Origin: Streptococcus infantarius subsp. infantarius ATCC BAA-102
Lineage (GTDB): Bacteria; Bacillota; Bacilli; Lactobacillales; Streptococcaceae
Assembly (NCBI RefSeq): GCF_000154985.1
Contig: NZ_DS572688.1
Location: 1-64,000, forward strand
Reading direction: 5' to 3'
Length of the DNA stretch: 64,000 nt
Below, in pieces: positions 9,131 to 18,452 of the stretch; the stretch's first letter is position 1, and each line of letters begins with the position of its first letter. Position numbers and translations under genes: made by a program. The notes under the pieces were generated by a model. It ran no database searches, was not told where the DNA came from, and was given only the letters and a program-made list of their open reading frames with translations.

Positions 9131-9166
9131 AAAGGCTCCTGGGGAGCCCTTACTTAATTATTCGAA
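9131..9166 (-). promoter_or_regulatory. SigX (cin-box)-like element followed by a leader terminator, comEA
   Basis: Minus strand TTCGAATA (9166-9159) differs at one base from the streptococcal competence box TACGAATA and lies 59 nt before the comEA start. Between it and comEA is GGGCTCC-CC-AGGAGCC followed by nine T, a strong intrinsic terminator shape. If the cin box is real, the terminator is inside the comEA leader. Confidence 0.5.
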
Positions 9167-9190
9167 AAAAAACTCGGAAGATCCGAGCTT
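9163..9190 (-). terminator. plsC terminator
   Basis: Minus strand CTCGGATCTTCCGAG (6-bp stem, 3-nt loop) is followed by eight T. It is the first of two terminator-like hairpins between plsC and comEA. Confidence 0.88.
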
Positions 9191-9197
9191 TTTTTAT

Positions 9198-9944
9198 TTA
9201 TTTCATTTTACGGTGCTTATCTGGGTCCCAAACAAAGCTTGCAATGTAGCTAAAGAGCAATGTCAACAGAACAACGATAATCGCCACAAGTCCAAGAGGA
9301 ATACGGTAAATGTAAGTTAATGGATTTGGTTTCTTGTTGGTATGATAAGTCGCATTTTCAGCATCCAAACGGTCAAATTCTGTTTGAATACGATTTGCCA
9401 CTTCTTCAATCCCCTCGTCATTCATGCGTTTGATGTCAGAAATGTCAATTGGATTACCAAAGTTCATATCCACACGTTCTCCAGTCAAAAGCCCTTTTAA
9501 TTCCATTGGTCCTGCATAAACGACTGGCATAATCTTAACCTTCGCCATTTTAGCAATAACAGCAACCCCACCTTTAACATCGGTTGAATGACGGCTACCA
9601 CTTGGGAACATCACAAGTGAACGATTGCTTTTCTTCAACATGTTAATAGGGTATTTAAGAGTTTTTTGCCCTGGATTTTCACGGTCAATTGGAAAGGCAC
9701 CACACATACGAATCCACCAACCAAAGATACGATTCGTAAACAATTCTTTCTTCGCCATGAAAATAAATTCTTTCGGACGAGCAGCAAATGCCATATAAAC
9801 TGGATCCCACCAAGTACGGTGCGGAGCAACCAAGATATAGTTCTCATCCTTACTTAAAATTTTGTCCTCATTATGATAGTGAGCATTTCCATTGATAATC
9901 CAAAGTAGGAAAACCACTAATCCTCGTAAATAAGTATAAAACAC
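9198..9944 (-). CDS. plsC: 1-acyl-sn-glycerol-3-phosphate acyltransferase
   Basis: 248 residues. It acylates lysophosphatidate to phosphatidate at the membrane. The HX4D catalytic box is APHRTWWDP (about residues 40-48), the second block FPIDRENPG and the glycerol-phosphate site FPSGSRH follow. The N-terminus is hydrophobic and a strong membrane helix lies at about 215-240, an extra C-terminal anchor. The start is GTG 9944 with AAGGAG 7 nt upstream. comEA-comEC follow on the same strand but behind two terminators. Confidence 0.93.
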   Translation of the reverse strand: MFYTYLRGLVVFLLWIINGNAHYHNEDKILSKDENYILVAPHRTWWDPVYMAFAARPKEFIFMAKKELFTNRIFGWWIRMCGAFPIDRENPGQKTLKYPINMLKKSNRSLVMFPSGSRHSTDVKGGVAVIAKMAKVKIMPVVYAGPMELKGLLTGERVDMNFGNPIDISDIKRMNDEGIEEVANRIQTEFDRLDAENATYHTNKKPNPLTYIYRIPLGLVAIIVVLLTLLFSYIASFVWDPDKHRKMK

Positions 9945-10038
9945 AGATTTACTCCTTTTTCTTCAATCATTCTTTAACATTGTACCATGCTTGAGCCGAA
10001 AAATCATTACCTAACTAGTGAGAAAAGCTAAAATTTGC

Positions 10039-10044
10039 TATAAT
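10039..10044 (+). promoter_or_regulatory. Extended -10 box directly before the methyltransferase start codon
   Basis: TGCTATAAT (TATAAT at 10039-10044) is an extended -10. Only AGGTGTC (7 nt) separates it from ATG 10052, so transcription would start at or within 1-2 nt of the start codon. Confidence 0.6.
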
Positions 10045-10051
10045 AGGTGTC

Positions 10052-10813
10052 ATGGTTAAATCAATTTTAAAAGCTGGCGAACGTATTGACCAGCTCTTTT
10101 CGACAGATGTCAAAATTATTCAAAATAAAGATGTGTTCAGCTATTCTATCGATAGTGTCTTACTGTCACGTTTTCCAAAAATCCCTTCACGTGGCTTGAT
10201 TGTTGACCTTTGTTCTGGAAATGGCGCCATAGGACTTTTTGCTAGCACGCGCACCAAAGCACCAATTATCGAGGTAGAATTGCAAGAGCGTTTGGCAAAT
10301 ATGGCAGAGCGTTCAATCCAGCTAAATCAATTAGAAAACCAAGTTCAGATGATTAATGACGATTTGAAAAATCTGCTCAATCACGTGCCACGTTCTGGTG
10401 TTGATTTGATTCTGTGTAACCCACCCTATTTCAAGGTTTCAGAAACGTCAAAGAAAAATCTTTCTGAACACTACCTTCTTGCTAGACATGAAATTGCTAC
10501 CAATTTAGAAGAAATTTGTGAAGTAGCCAGACACGCTCTAAAATCAAATGGAAGACTTGCTATGGTGCACAGGCCTGATCGTTTTCTAGACATCATCGAT
10601 ACCATGAGACACTACAATCTAGCACCAAAACGCATCCAATTCGTTTACCCAAAAATGGGCAAAGATACTAATATGCTTTTGATTGAAGCGATTAAAGACG
10701 GCTCTACTGACGGTCTAAAAATTCTCCCACCACTCTTTGTTCACAAAGAAAATGGCGAGTATACCGACGATATTTTTGAAATCTATTATGGAAAAAACGG
10801 AAAGAAAGACTAA
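10052..10813 (+). CDS. tRNA1(Val) (adenine-N6)-methyltransferase-like protein
   Basis: 253 residues. Class I SAM-dependent methyltransferase: SAM-binding motif [14 protein letters not shown] (about 50-62), acidic motif IEVELQ, and the N6-adenine catalytic motif NPPYF (about 130). This matches the TrmN6/YfiC group that methylates A37 of tRNA(Val). It is followed by an overlapping GIY-YIG gene, a conserved neighbour in streptococci. ATG 10052 lies 7 nt after a TATAAT box, so the mRNA may be leaderless. Confidence 0.88.
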   Translation: MVKSILKAGERIDQLFSTDVKIIQNKDVFSYSIDSVLLSRFPKIPSRGLIVDLCSGNGAIGLFASTRTKAPIIEVELQERLANMAERSIQLNQLENQVQMINDDLKNLLNHVPRSGVDLILCNPPYFKVSETSKKNLSEHYLLARHEIATNLEEICEVARHALKSNGRLAMVHRPDRFLDIIDTMRHYNLAPKRIQFVYPKMGKDTNMLLIEAIKDGSTDGLKILPPLFVHKENGEYTDDIFEIYYGKNGKKD

Positions 10814-11063
10814 AAGAGCTTATATGTACGTAGTTGAGTGCGCAGACGGTACGCTCTACACTGGCTACACTACTGATGTAGAACGCCGCATCAAAACGCA
10901 TAATGCAGGTAAAGGCGCTAAATACACAAAAAGCCGCTTACCTGTCAAACTCATTTACCAAGAAAGCTTTGACAGCAAAGAAGCCGCCATGTCCGCAGAA
11001 AGCTATTTTAAACAAAAAACACGACAACAAAAACTCGATTATATTAACGAACACAAAGCTTAA
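10788..11063 (+). CDS. GIY-YIG domain protein (UPF0213/YazA family)
   Basis: 91 residues. The GIY-YIG fold is recognised by [16 protein letters not shown], the later [13 protein letters not shown] and the conserved Glu in [13 protein letters not shown]0213 proteins are single-domain members with no demonstrated nuclease role. ATG 10788 lies inside the methyltransferase gene (26-nt overlap), suggesting coupled translation; ATG 10824 (MYVVE) is an alternative start. Confidence 0.88.
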   Translation: MEKTERKTKRAYMYVVECADGTLYTGYTTDVERRIKTHNAGKGAKYTKSRLPVKLIYQESFDSKEAAMSAESYFKQKTRQQKLDYINEHKA

Positions 11064-11065
11064 CC

Positions 11066-11099
11066 AAAAACGCACCCTGCTCAAGCAGAGTGCGTTTTA
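11066..11099. terminator. Bidirectional terminator
   Basis: AAAACGCAC-C-CTGCT pairs with AGCAG-A-GTGCGTTTT. It serves the plus-strand pair and the converging cshA gene. Confidence 0.88.
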
Positions 11100-11102
11100 C
11101 TA

Positions 11103-12704
11103 TTATCTTTCCCCTTTGTTACGGATAACAAAGCCGTTTTTCTTTTCACTTGATGTGCGGTGTGGACGTTTATTATCTTTATTTTCGAAGTCTTTACGTT
11201 TTTTGTTAGACTTACGTTTAAAGTCACGACGTCCGCCATCACGATCGTCACGATCACGGTTGCGATCTCCACGATAGCCACCACGACGACGGTCATTATC
11301 ACGTCCGCCACGGTTACGATCGTTACGACCACGTCCGCCTTTACCACCAAAGCCTGAACCTGATGGTTTAAATGGTAATGGTTTTTCACGCGCAATTTCA
11401 ACTTTTGGAAGAGTATCTGGATCTTGAACAGTCAAAGTCAAGATGTAAAGTGCTAATTCTTCTGGTGTGAATTCTTGAGCTAATTTAACAGCATCGCCTT
11501 TGAACTTTTCAATGTTTGCACGAATTGTTTCATCAGCAAAATCACGTTCAATTTTCTTGAGGGCAACTTTTTTCTTAGCTTGGAAGGCTTCTTCTGCTGT
11601 TGCAGGTTTAAGACCTTTCATGCGCTTCTTAGTCAAGTTTTCAATGATTGCAAGGTATCCCATTTCGTTTGGAGAAACGAAAGTGATAGACTGACCTGAT
11701 TTTCCAGCACGACCAGTACGACCGATACGGTGAACATAGCTCTCTGGATCTTGTGGAATATCGTAGTTATAGACATGTGTAACACCTGAAATATCAAGTC
11801 CACGTGCCGCAACGTCAGTTGCAACAAGGATATCAAGGTTATCATTTTTAAAATCACGAAGAACACGAAGACGTTTTCCTTGGTCAAGGTCACCATGGAT
11901 ACCTTCTGCACGGAAACCACGCAATTTCAAACCACGTGTCAACTCATCAACACGACGTTTAGTACGACCGAAAACAATTGACAATTCGGGTTGATCAACG
12001 TCCATAAGACGAGTCATTGTGTCAAATTTTTCATTTTCTTTGACACGAAGATAGTATTGGTCAATCAATTCAGTTGTCAATTCCTTAGCAGCAATCTTAA
12101 CATGCTCAGGATTTTTCATAAAGTTTACACCAATACGTTTGATTGGCTCTGGCATTGTTGCTGAGAAGAGAAGAGTTTGACGGCTTTCTGGCACACGGCT
12201 GATGATTGCTTCAATATCTTCCAAGAATCCCATGTTAAGCATTTCATCTGCTTCATCAAGAATCAAGGTTTCTACGTGTTCAAGTTTTAAAGCTTTACGT
12301 TTAATCAAATCAAGCAAACGACCTGGTGTCCCAACAACAATATGAGCACCTGAACGAAGAGCTTTGATTTGTTTTTCAATGCTTGAACCGCCGTAAACTG
12401 AACGGACTTTAACACCTTTTTCACGACCAAAACGGAACAATTCTTCTTGACCTTGAACTGCTAATTCACGTGTTGGAGCAATAACCAAGGCTTGGACAAG
12501 ATTACGACTTGTATCAATTTTATCCAAGGTTGGTAAACCAAAGGCAGCTGTTTTCCCTGTACCAGTTTGCGCTTGTCCGATAACATCCTTACCTTCCAAT
12601 GCCAAAGGAATTGTCAATTCTTGGATTGGAGAAGGCTCAACAAAGCCTGCTTTTTCAACAGCAGCAAGGATTGCTTCCGATAAGTTAAGTTCTGTAAATT
12701 TCAA
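11103..12704 (-). CDS. cshA: DEAD-box RNA helicase
   Basis: 533 residues. All helicase motifs are present in order: Q motif, AQTGTGKTAAF, PTRELA, DEADEM, SAT, VATDVAARGLD and HRIGRTGR. The last ~90 residues are an Arg/Gly/Asp-rich tail, a general RNA-binding extension typical of CshA. It unwinds mRNA in the degradosome and at low temperature. The start is TTG 12704; MKFTELNLSEAIL is the usual streptococcal N-terminus and no ATG is nearby. A long leader with a stable hairpin suggests post-transcriptional control. Confidence 0.93.
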   Translation of the reverse strand: MKFTELNLSEAILAAVEKAGFVEPSPIQELTIPLALEGKDVIGQAQTGTGKTAAFGLPTLDKIDTSRNLVQALVIAPTRELAVQGQEELFRFGREKGVKVRSVYGGSSIEKQIKALRSGAHIVVGTPGRLLDLIKRKALKLEHVETLILDEADEMLNMGFLEDIEAIISRVPESRQTLLFSATMPEPIKRIGVNFMKNPEHVKIAAKELTTELIDQYYLRVKENEKFDTMTRLMDVDQPELSIVFGRTKRRVDELTRGLKLRGFRAEGIHGDLDQGKRLRVLRDFKNDNLDILVATDVAARGLDISGVTHVYNYDIPQDPESYVHRIGRTGRAGKSGQSITFVSPNEMGYLAIIENLTKKRMKGLKPATAEEAFQAKKKVALKKIERDFADETIRANIEKFKGDAVKLAQEFTPEELALYILTLTVQDPDTLPKVEIAREKPLPFKPSGSGFGGKGGRGRNDRNRGGRDNDRRRGGYRGDRNRDRDDRDGGRRDFKRKSNKKRKDFENKDNKRPHRTSSEKKNGFVIRNKGER

Positions 12705-13016
12705 ATTTTTCTCTTTTCTAAAAGGCAGTGCGAAGCTGCCTTATTAAACTTTAGTTTCGTTGTTTAACAACTTAACTAGTGTAACACATTCTAGGTCAAA
12801 AAGATAGGAAACAGTTTCATTTATTATGATTAACACGTTTTCATAGTGTCAATTATTTAAATATTCTATAAAAAAGTAATTGATGCTTTTTTGGATGATT
12901 TTTAAGTTTTCTTTAATGTAAAGAAACTAAAATATAAACATCCTAAAACTTTTCTTTTCATAATCTCAAAAAAAAACAGCTCTGATTCGTCAGGGCTGTT
13001 TTTTTATGCTAATAAG
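12705..13016 (-). promoter_or_regulatory. cshA upstream region with two candidate promoters and a leader hairpin
   Basis: On the minus strand, TTGACA (12852-12847), an 18-bp spacer and CATAAT (12828-12823) form one promoter; TGTTACACT near 12781 is an extended -10 for a second. The resulting 70-115 nt leader contains GTTGTTAAACAAC and the hairpin GGCAG-CTTCGCA-CTGCC followed by TTTT (12720-12742), 15-20 nt before the TTG start. The rest (12853-12966) is AT-rich with no gene seen. Confidence 0.55.
12967..13005. terminator. Terminator-like hairpin downstream of prfC
   Basis: AACAGCTCTG (12975-12984) pairs with CAGGGCTGTT (12991-13000), with A- and T-runs on both flanks. It is the second of two hairpins after prfC. 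Confidence 0.85.
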
Positions 13017-13041
13017 CAAAAAAAACCTGAGCAGTGCTCAG
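13017..13041 (-). terminator. prfC terminator
   Basis: Minus strand CTGAGCACTGCTCAG (7-bp stem, single-base loop centre) is followed by eight T, starting 12 nt after the prfC stop. Confidence 0.85.
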
Positions 13042-13052
13042 ACCTTTTACCA

Positions 13053-14597
13053 TTACATTTTTTCTTCTAAGTCAACATCTGGGTATTTATCCGCAAACCA
13101 ACGAAGTGCAAAGTCGTTTTCGAAAAGGAAAACAGGTTGATCGAAACGGTCTTTAGCTAAGATATTTCGGCTTGAAGACATGCGTTCGTCAAGATCTTCT
13201 GGCTTAATCCAACGAACAGTCTTTTTACCCATTGGCGTCATAACAACTTCAGCGTTGTATTCATTTTCCATACGGTGTTTGAAGACTTCAAACTGCAATT
13301 GACCAACAGCACCAAGCATGTATTCGCCTGTTTGGTAGTTCTTGTACAATTGGATAGCCCCTTCTTGTACCAATTGTTCAATCCCCTTGTGGAATGATTT
13401 TTGTTTCATGACGTTTTTAGCAGCAACTTTCATGAACAATTCTGGCGTGAAGGTTGGTAGTGGTTCAAATTCGAATTTATTTTTACCGACAGTCAAAGTA
13501 TCACCAACTTGGTAAGTTCCTGTATCGTAAACCCCGATAATATCACCAGCAACGGCATTTTCAACATTTTCACGTGATTCAGCCATAAATTGAGTCACGT
13601 TTGATAATTTCACTGATTTTTTCGTACGTGCTAAGTTAACGCTCATGCCACGTTCAAATTCACCTGATACGATACGAACAAAGGCAATACGGTCACGGTG
13701 ACGTGGGTCCATATTGGCTTGGATTTTGAAGACAAATCCTGAGAAATCTTTATCGTAAGGGTCGATTTCATTACCTTCAGTTGTTTTGTGACCATGTGGT
13801 TCTGGTGCAAATTTCAAGAAAGTATCTAGGAAAGTTTGCACACCAAAGTTTGTAAGGGCAGAACCGAAGAATACTGGTGTCAAATCACCAGATAAGATAG
13901 CTTCCTCTGAGAATTCATTTCCTGCTTCTTCAAGCAATTCAACATCTTCCAAAACTTGTTGGTAAAATGGGTTGTTAGCAAAGAGTTTATCCCCTTCTTC
14001 CAAGTCCGCAAAACGTTCATCACCTTTGTAAAGTTCCAAACGTTTGTTGTACAAGTCGTAAAGCCCTTCAAATGATTTACCCATACCGATTGGCCAGTTC
14101 ATTGGATAACTTGCAATACCAAGCACTTCTTCCAATTCTTCCAAAAGATCAAGTGGTTCACGACCATCACGGTCAAGTTTGTTAATAAAAGTGAAAACTG
14201 GAATGTTACGGTGTTTTACAACTTCAAATAGTTTTTTAGTTTGTGCTTCGATACCTTTGGCTGAATCGACAACCATGACTGCAGCGTCAACGGCCATAAG
14301 GGTACGGTAAGTATCTTCAGAGAAGTCCTCGTGCCCTGGCGTATCAAGGATATTCACACGTTTACCAGCGTAGTCAAATTGCATCACTGAAGATGTGACA
14401 GAGATACCACGTTGTTTTTCGATATCCATCCAGTCAGATTTAGCAAAGTTACCTGTTTTTTTACCTTTTACGGTACCTGCTTCACGGATTTCTCCACCAA
14501 AATAAAGTAATTGCTCTGTAATTGTCGTTTTACCAGCATCCGGGTGACTGATGATGGCAAATGTACGACGTTTTTTAATGTCATCTTGAATTGTCAT
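13053..14597 (-). CDS. prfC: Peptide chain release factor 3
   Basis: 514 residues. RF3 is a GTPase that recycles RF1/RF2 from the ribosome. G motifs: SHPDAGKTT (about 18-26), [14 protein letters not shown] (about 86-99) and NKLDRDGR (about 139-146), followed by the domain II/III region. ATG 14597 has AAGGAAAT upstream. Monocistronic. Confidence 0.96.
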   Translation of the reverse strand: MTIQDDIKKRRTFAIISHPDAGKTTITEQLLYFGGEIREAGTVKGKKTGNFAKSDWMDIEKQRGISVTSSVMQFDYAGKRVNILDTPGHEDFSEDTYRTLMAVDAAVMVVDSAKGIEAQTKKLFEVVKHRNIPVFTFINKLDRDGREPLDLLEELEEVLGIASYPMNWPIGMGKSFEGLYDLYNKRLELYKGDERFADLEEGDKLFANNPFYQQVLEDVELLEEAGNEFSEEAILSGDLTPVFFGSALTNFGVQTFLDTFLKFAPEPHGHKTTEGNEIDPYDKDFSGFVFKIQANMDPRHRDRIAFVRIVSGEFERGMSVNLARTKKSVKLSNVTQFMAESRENVENAVAGDIIGVYDTGTYQVGDTLTVGKNKFEFEPLPTFTPELFMKVAAKNVMKQKSFHKGIEQLVQEGAIQLYKNYQTGEYMLGAVGQLQFEVFKHRMENEYNAEVVMTPMGKKTVRWIKPEDLDERMSSSRNILAKDRFDQPVFLFENDFALRWFADKYPDVDLEEKM

Positions 14598-14693
14598 TTT
14601 ATTTCCTTATTAATCTTAATTATCTCTTTAAAAACGTATCACTCATTAACGATTATAGTGGCTACATTGGTCCACTCCTTTTTCACTGCAATA

Positions 14694-14730
14694 CAAAAAT
14701 AGAGCCATGGACTCCCATAACTCTATTATT
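14694..14730 (-). terminator. Terminator of the broken polymerase-like gene
   Basis: Minus strand ATAGAGTTATGGGAGTCC pairs with the following CCATGGCTCTAT arm and ends in TTTTTG. Confidence 0.75.
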
Positions 14731-14752
14731 ATAACGAAAATTAAACGCTATT

Positions 14753-15833
14753 TCAATATTTCTCATCTAGCTTATCACCAGAAACCGCAAAATAATTCAG
14801 CAATAAGATAGTGCAGATTTCAACACTTGCTCCATAATGTTCCATAGTACCAATAAAGAATGTCAACAAGAAAAGCAAGGTATGGAAAAGCGTGAACTTT
14901 TTACCTTTTAATTGAACCAATAAAAAGATTGGGTACATACAGAAAAGAATAATCCCCTGACGCAAAAGCGCATCAACATAGAAACTATCATCATACATTG
15001 GAACACCGTTAATCTCTGTAAATGTTGGAATATTTCTTGGCATCCAATTGAGACCAAATTGCTCCAGATACGCATGACCGATGCCAGTTCTTCCAGTAAA
15101 TAGATGATTCAATGTTACAAAGATAGGATTATCTGGTGTAAAATATCTCGGTAAAGCAAGGCCAAGCGCAAACATTCCTATAACAAATGGTATGATAACA
15201 TATCCTGAAACTTTAATTTTCAATAAAATTGGTTTCAAGAAATAACACAAGATAATACCAAGTGCAATGAAAAATGATGTTCTTGAATCCGTCACTGAAA
15301 AGACAAGCAAAGCTGTTAACAACATGATTATTCCACCATCAAAGCGATAAGGCTTTCTAAGCAGTGAAAAATCATAAATTAAAGTAATGAAAAACAGTCC
15401 AAGTGAGTTTGGATGCATAAAGCCATACCATAAGAGTGCCTTACAATTTCTGTATGCGGTCTTATTCCAGAGACATCATAAATAAGATGTCCATTGTAAG
15501 CTAATAAAACCATAATAGCCACGACTAGCTTGAAATAAAAGAGTGCAGTGATTAAATTATCATCATCTTTATCAACACTTACCGACAATAAAAAGAAGAC
15601 AATCATGCTTAAATCATCTATTGCTGTATCAAGATAGCCTGATGGGGGCAAAAGAATCATAAATGCGAGAGCAAAAATTCCAGCTAAAATTTTGCAATTG
15701 AAAAGCCTGTTCGACGGAAGTTCCATAAATAAATAGCAAATCCACCAATAATTGACAGGCTAGACATAAACAGGAAGACCTGTTGTGGAAACGGGTAACG
15801 TTTTAAAACCACGCTAAAAATAAAATACAACAT
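14753..15833 (-). pseudogene. O-antigen ligase/Wzy-like polysaccharide polymerase, two frameshifts
   Basis: Three pieces of one multi-pass membrane protein. Piece 1 starts at ATG 15833 (MLYFIFSVVLKRYPFPQQ) and goes off frame at a T-run (minus strand TTTT, 15689-15686); one extra T would give GFSIAKFLAGIFALAF. Piece 2 ends at the direct duplication TATGGTATGG (15432-15423); removing one TATGG restores RHSYGFMHPNSLGLFF, the conserved HPN segment of this family. Piece 3 has DSRTSFF and YDDSFYVDALLRQG, also typical. The repaired protein would be 358 residues with about nine spans, somewhat short, and the N-terminus begins right after the murF terminator without a visible promoter or ribosome site, so a 5' part may be missing. 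Confidence 0.82.
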
Positions 15834-15839
15834 TCAAGG

Positions 15840-15877
15840 AAATAAAGACTCGGTAGATAACAACCGAGTCTTTATTT
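15840..15877. terminator. murF terminator (15-bp arms)
   Basis: AAATAAAGACTCGGT and ACCGAGTCTTTATTT are a perfect 15-bp inverted repeat around an 8-nt loop, 37 nt after the murF stop. Confidence 0.88.
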
Positions 15878-15913
15878 CCCTCCTTAACACTTTTCTCTAC
15901 CATCTCCACCTCA

Positions 15914-17278
15914 CTAGTTTTCCAATGCTTCTACAACTTTAGCGAGATGCATTGAATTACTTCCCTTCAGTAAGATTTGGTCAGCTGGTTGTAAAACAGT
16001 TTGAACTGTTTTTAGCATGTCATCAAATTGATCTTCATCAGCTGTTTTCTTAAAGTAATAAACTTTACCTAGTGGGAACATTTGACTAGCAAGTTGCGCC
16101 AGTTCAGCAATGTCCTCACCGTAGAAAATAAGAGTGTCTAATGTTTCAGGTGACAAACTCATAATCATGCGCTTGTGAAGTTCGACAGATTGCTCACCTA
16201 ATTCTTTCATATCAGCAAGCACAGCGATTTTTTTACCACCTTCATTAGCAGGAATTTTAGAGAATGTTTCTAAAATCAAACGCATTGCTGTTGGGTTAGC
16301 ATTGTAGACATCTGACAGGATATCTGCACCATTAGCCGCTTTTTTCCATTCTGTGCGGTTACGTGTTAATTCGATGTTTTCTAAGGCTTCAACAATATCA
16401 TCATCTGAAATCGCTAATAACTTACCAACATAAGCTGCTACCATGGCATTTGTAGCATTGTATTTTCCTGGAACAGGAAGTGTAATTGGACGGTCAATCA
16501 CATTGGTTGTAAAAGTAAGCGAATCTTTGCTTTCTTGCAAATCTTTGACAAAAATCTCAGCACCGTCTCCGAAACGAATCACCATTTGACTTTCTGGTAA
16601 GTAAGGATCAACAATTGAGTCAACTGGTGCAATCAAAATACCATCTGAGTCCATACCATCAACGATTTGAAGTTTACCTTTGGCAATTTTCTCACGGCTG
16701 CCAAAGAATTCCAAGTGAGCCTCACCAATCAAAGTCACAACACCGATATGTGGCTTAGCCAGTTCTGACAAGAGATGAATATCACCCATGTGATCTTGTC
16801 CCATTTCAAGGACAATTTTTTCTGTATCATCTGGCATGTGAAGTGCTGTATAAGGTAAACCAATTTCATTATTGTAATTACCTTGTGTTTTGTATGTTTT
16901 ATATTCTGTTGAAAGTACAGCAGCAATCATGTCTTTGGTTGTTGTTTTACCATTTGACCCTGTTACTGCAATCACATCAACGCGTTGTTTTTCAAGATAA
17001 TAACTTGCTAGAGCTTGGAAAGCTTCTAAACAATCGTCAACTAAAATATAAGGATGCCCTTCTACTTCGCGCTCTGAAAAAGTTGCAACTGCTCCATTTT
17101 CAAAAGCTGTTTCAATAAAGTCATGTCCATCACGCGCACCCTTTAGAGGTAAGAACAAATCGCCTTTTTCAATCTTGCGACTATCAAATTCAATTTGTCT
17201 CAGAGGAACGTCATCAAAATCCGAAATAGTGTTCTTTGCGCCAACCACCTTGGCGATTTCATGTAAATTAAGTTTCAT
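15914..17278 (-). CDS. murF: UDP-N-acetylmuramoyl-tripeptide--D-alanyl-D-alanine ligase
   Basis: 454 residues. MurF adds D-Ala-D-Ala to the muramyl tripeptide in the cytoplasm. The Mur-ligase ATP loop VTGSNGKTTTKD (about 105-116), QGNYNNEIGLP, and the C-terminal DVYNANPTAM are present. Start ATG 17278 has GGAGAT upstream. It is normally next to ddl, as here, but a BASS transporter and folT are inserted between them. Confidence 0.96.
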   Translation of the reverse strand: MKLNLHEIAKVVGAKNTISDFDDVPLRQIEFDSRKIEKGDLFLPLKGARDGHDFIETAFENGAVATFSEREVEGHPYILVDDCLEAFQALASYYLEKQRVDVIAVTGSNGKTTTKDMIAAVLSTEYKTYKTQGNYNNEIGLPYTALHMPDDTEKIVLEMGQDHMGDIHLLSELAKPHIGVVTLIGEAHLEFFGSREKIAKGKLQIVDGMDSDGILIAPVDSIVDPYLPESQMVIRFGDGAEIFVKDLQESKDSLTFTTNVIDRPITLPVPGKYNATNAMVAAYVGKLLAISDDDIVEALENIELTRNRTEWKKAANGADILSDVYNANPTAMRLILETFSKIPANEGGKKIAVLADMKELGEQSVELHKRMIMSLSPETLDTLIFYGEDIAELAQLASQMFPLGKVYYFKKTADEDQFDDMLKTVQTVLQPADQILLKGSNSMHLAKVVEALEN

Positions 17279-17295
17279 TTTTTATTATCTCCATT

Positions 17296-17317
17296 ATAAA
17301 AAGAGCCTTTTGGCTCC
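17296..17317 (-). terminator. Terminator of the BASS-family transporter gene
   Basis: Minus strand GGAGCCAAAAGGCTC (5-6 bp stem, AAAA loop) is followed by TTTTTAT. Confidence 0.8.
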
Positions 17318-17345
17318 TCTTATTATATCACAAAATAAAGTGCTC

Positions 17346-18293
17346 TCAAGCATTTTCCTTATGGACCTTAGAATGATTCTTCCACCATGAAGATAAAATC
17401 GATCCAGAAATATTATGCCAAATTGAAAAAATTGTTGAAGGAATAGCTGCTTGCGGAACAAAATACTTCATTGCTAAAGTTGCACCTAAACTTGAGTCTT
17501 GCATTCCCACCTCAAATGTAATAGCCTTTTGTTGAGTCTCTTTCAAATGAAGAAGTTTTGAAAAGACAAAACCAAGCCCATAACCACAAAGATTGTGTAA
17601 CATAACAACAGGAATAACTAAAGCTGTTGCTGTTGTAAAAATATTAGCATGGTTAGCAGAAACAACAGCTCCAATAATCAAAAGAATCGCTACTTGTGAG
17701 ATTAGAGGCATCAACTGAATAATGGCATTGATTTTTTTACCTAAAAGTGTATGAACTAACACCCCTAAAATGATTGGTACAACAACAATTCTTAAAGTTG
17801 AAAGAAAAAGACTAACTGCTGGTACAGCAATAAATTGCCCTGCTAAAATCGATAACAATAAAGGAAGCATAATTGGCGCAAGAAGTGTTGAAAGAATTTC
17901 AATAGAAACATCCAAAGCAACATCTCCTCCTGACAAAAAAGCCATTACACTAGAAGAGGTTCCACTAGGACAAGAACCAACTAAAATGACACCAGCTGCT
18001 GTTGCTCCTGTTAAATGAAAAAGTTGACATAAAAGCCAAGCTAAACTTGGCATAATAATATAATGTGCCACTGTACCTAGAATGACAGGAATTGGACGTT
18101 TAGAAATACGAACAAAATCTTCAGTCTGAAGTGTCAGCCCCATCCCAAAAAGAATAATTCCCAACAAATACGATGTATTAGGGATAACCCAGGTACTAGT
18201 CTGAGGGAAGAGATAATTAAAGAAAGCCCAAATAATAACAACCAAGGTAAACCATTTACTAAGTTGTTTTGAAAAATCAGTTAGTTTTTTCAT
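17346..18293 (-). CDS. Bile acid:sodium symporter (BASS) family transporter
   Basis: 315 residues with about ten membrane spans. Family motifs include GMGLTL near residue 50, VGSCPSGTSSSVMAFLSGGDVALDVS (core-crossing region) and EVGMQDSSLGATLA. Members move organic anions with sodium; bacterial relatives include PanS, a pantoate/ketopantoate carrier, so a bile-acid substrate should not be assumed. Two adjacent ATG codons follow AAGGAG; the second (18293, 6-nt spacing) is chosen over 18296 (3-nt spacing). Confidence 0.88.
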   Translation of the reverse strand: MKKLTDFSKQLSKWFTLVVIIWAFFNYLFPQTSTWVIPNTSYLLGIILFGMGLTLQTEDFVRISKRPIPVILGTVAHYIIMPSLAWLLCQLFHLTGATAAGVILVGSCPSGTSSSVMAFLSGGDVALDVSIEILSTLLAPIMLPLLLSILAGQFIAVPAVSLFLSTLRIVVVPIILGVLVHTLLGKKINAIIQLMPLISQVAILLIIGAVVSANHANIFTTATALVIPVVMLHNLCGYGLGFVFSKLLHLKETQQKAITFEVGMQDSSLGATLAMKYFVPQAAIPSTIFSIWHNISGSILSSWWKNHSKVHKENA

Positions 18294-18452
18294 CATTTTC
18301 TCCTTAACTAAAAAGCTTTTTATCAGCAAAGCCTTTGATTTTTACAGCTTCATTATACACTTAATTTCAGAATTTTAAATCTTTTTACGTAATTATTTTC
18401 ATTTATTTTCCAAGTCATATTCAAAAGAATCTTTTTTGTGATACAATAAACC

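Noticed and set aside
11081-11401. Open frames opposite or offset to the cshA tail
   Set aside because: The RG-rich tail is repetitive and leaves several frames open by chance; Val/Thr-rich products have no protein-like pattern.
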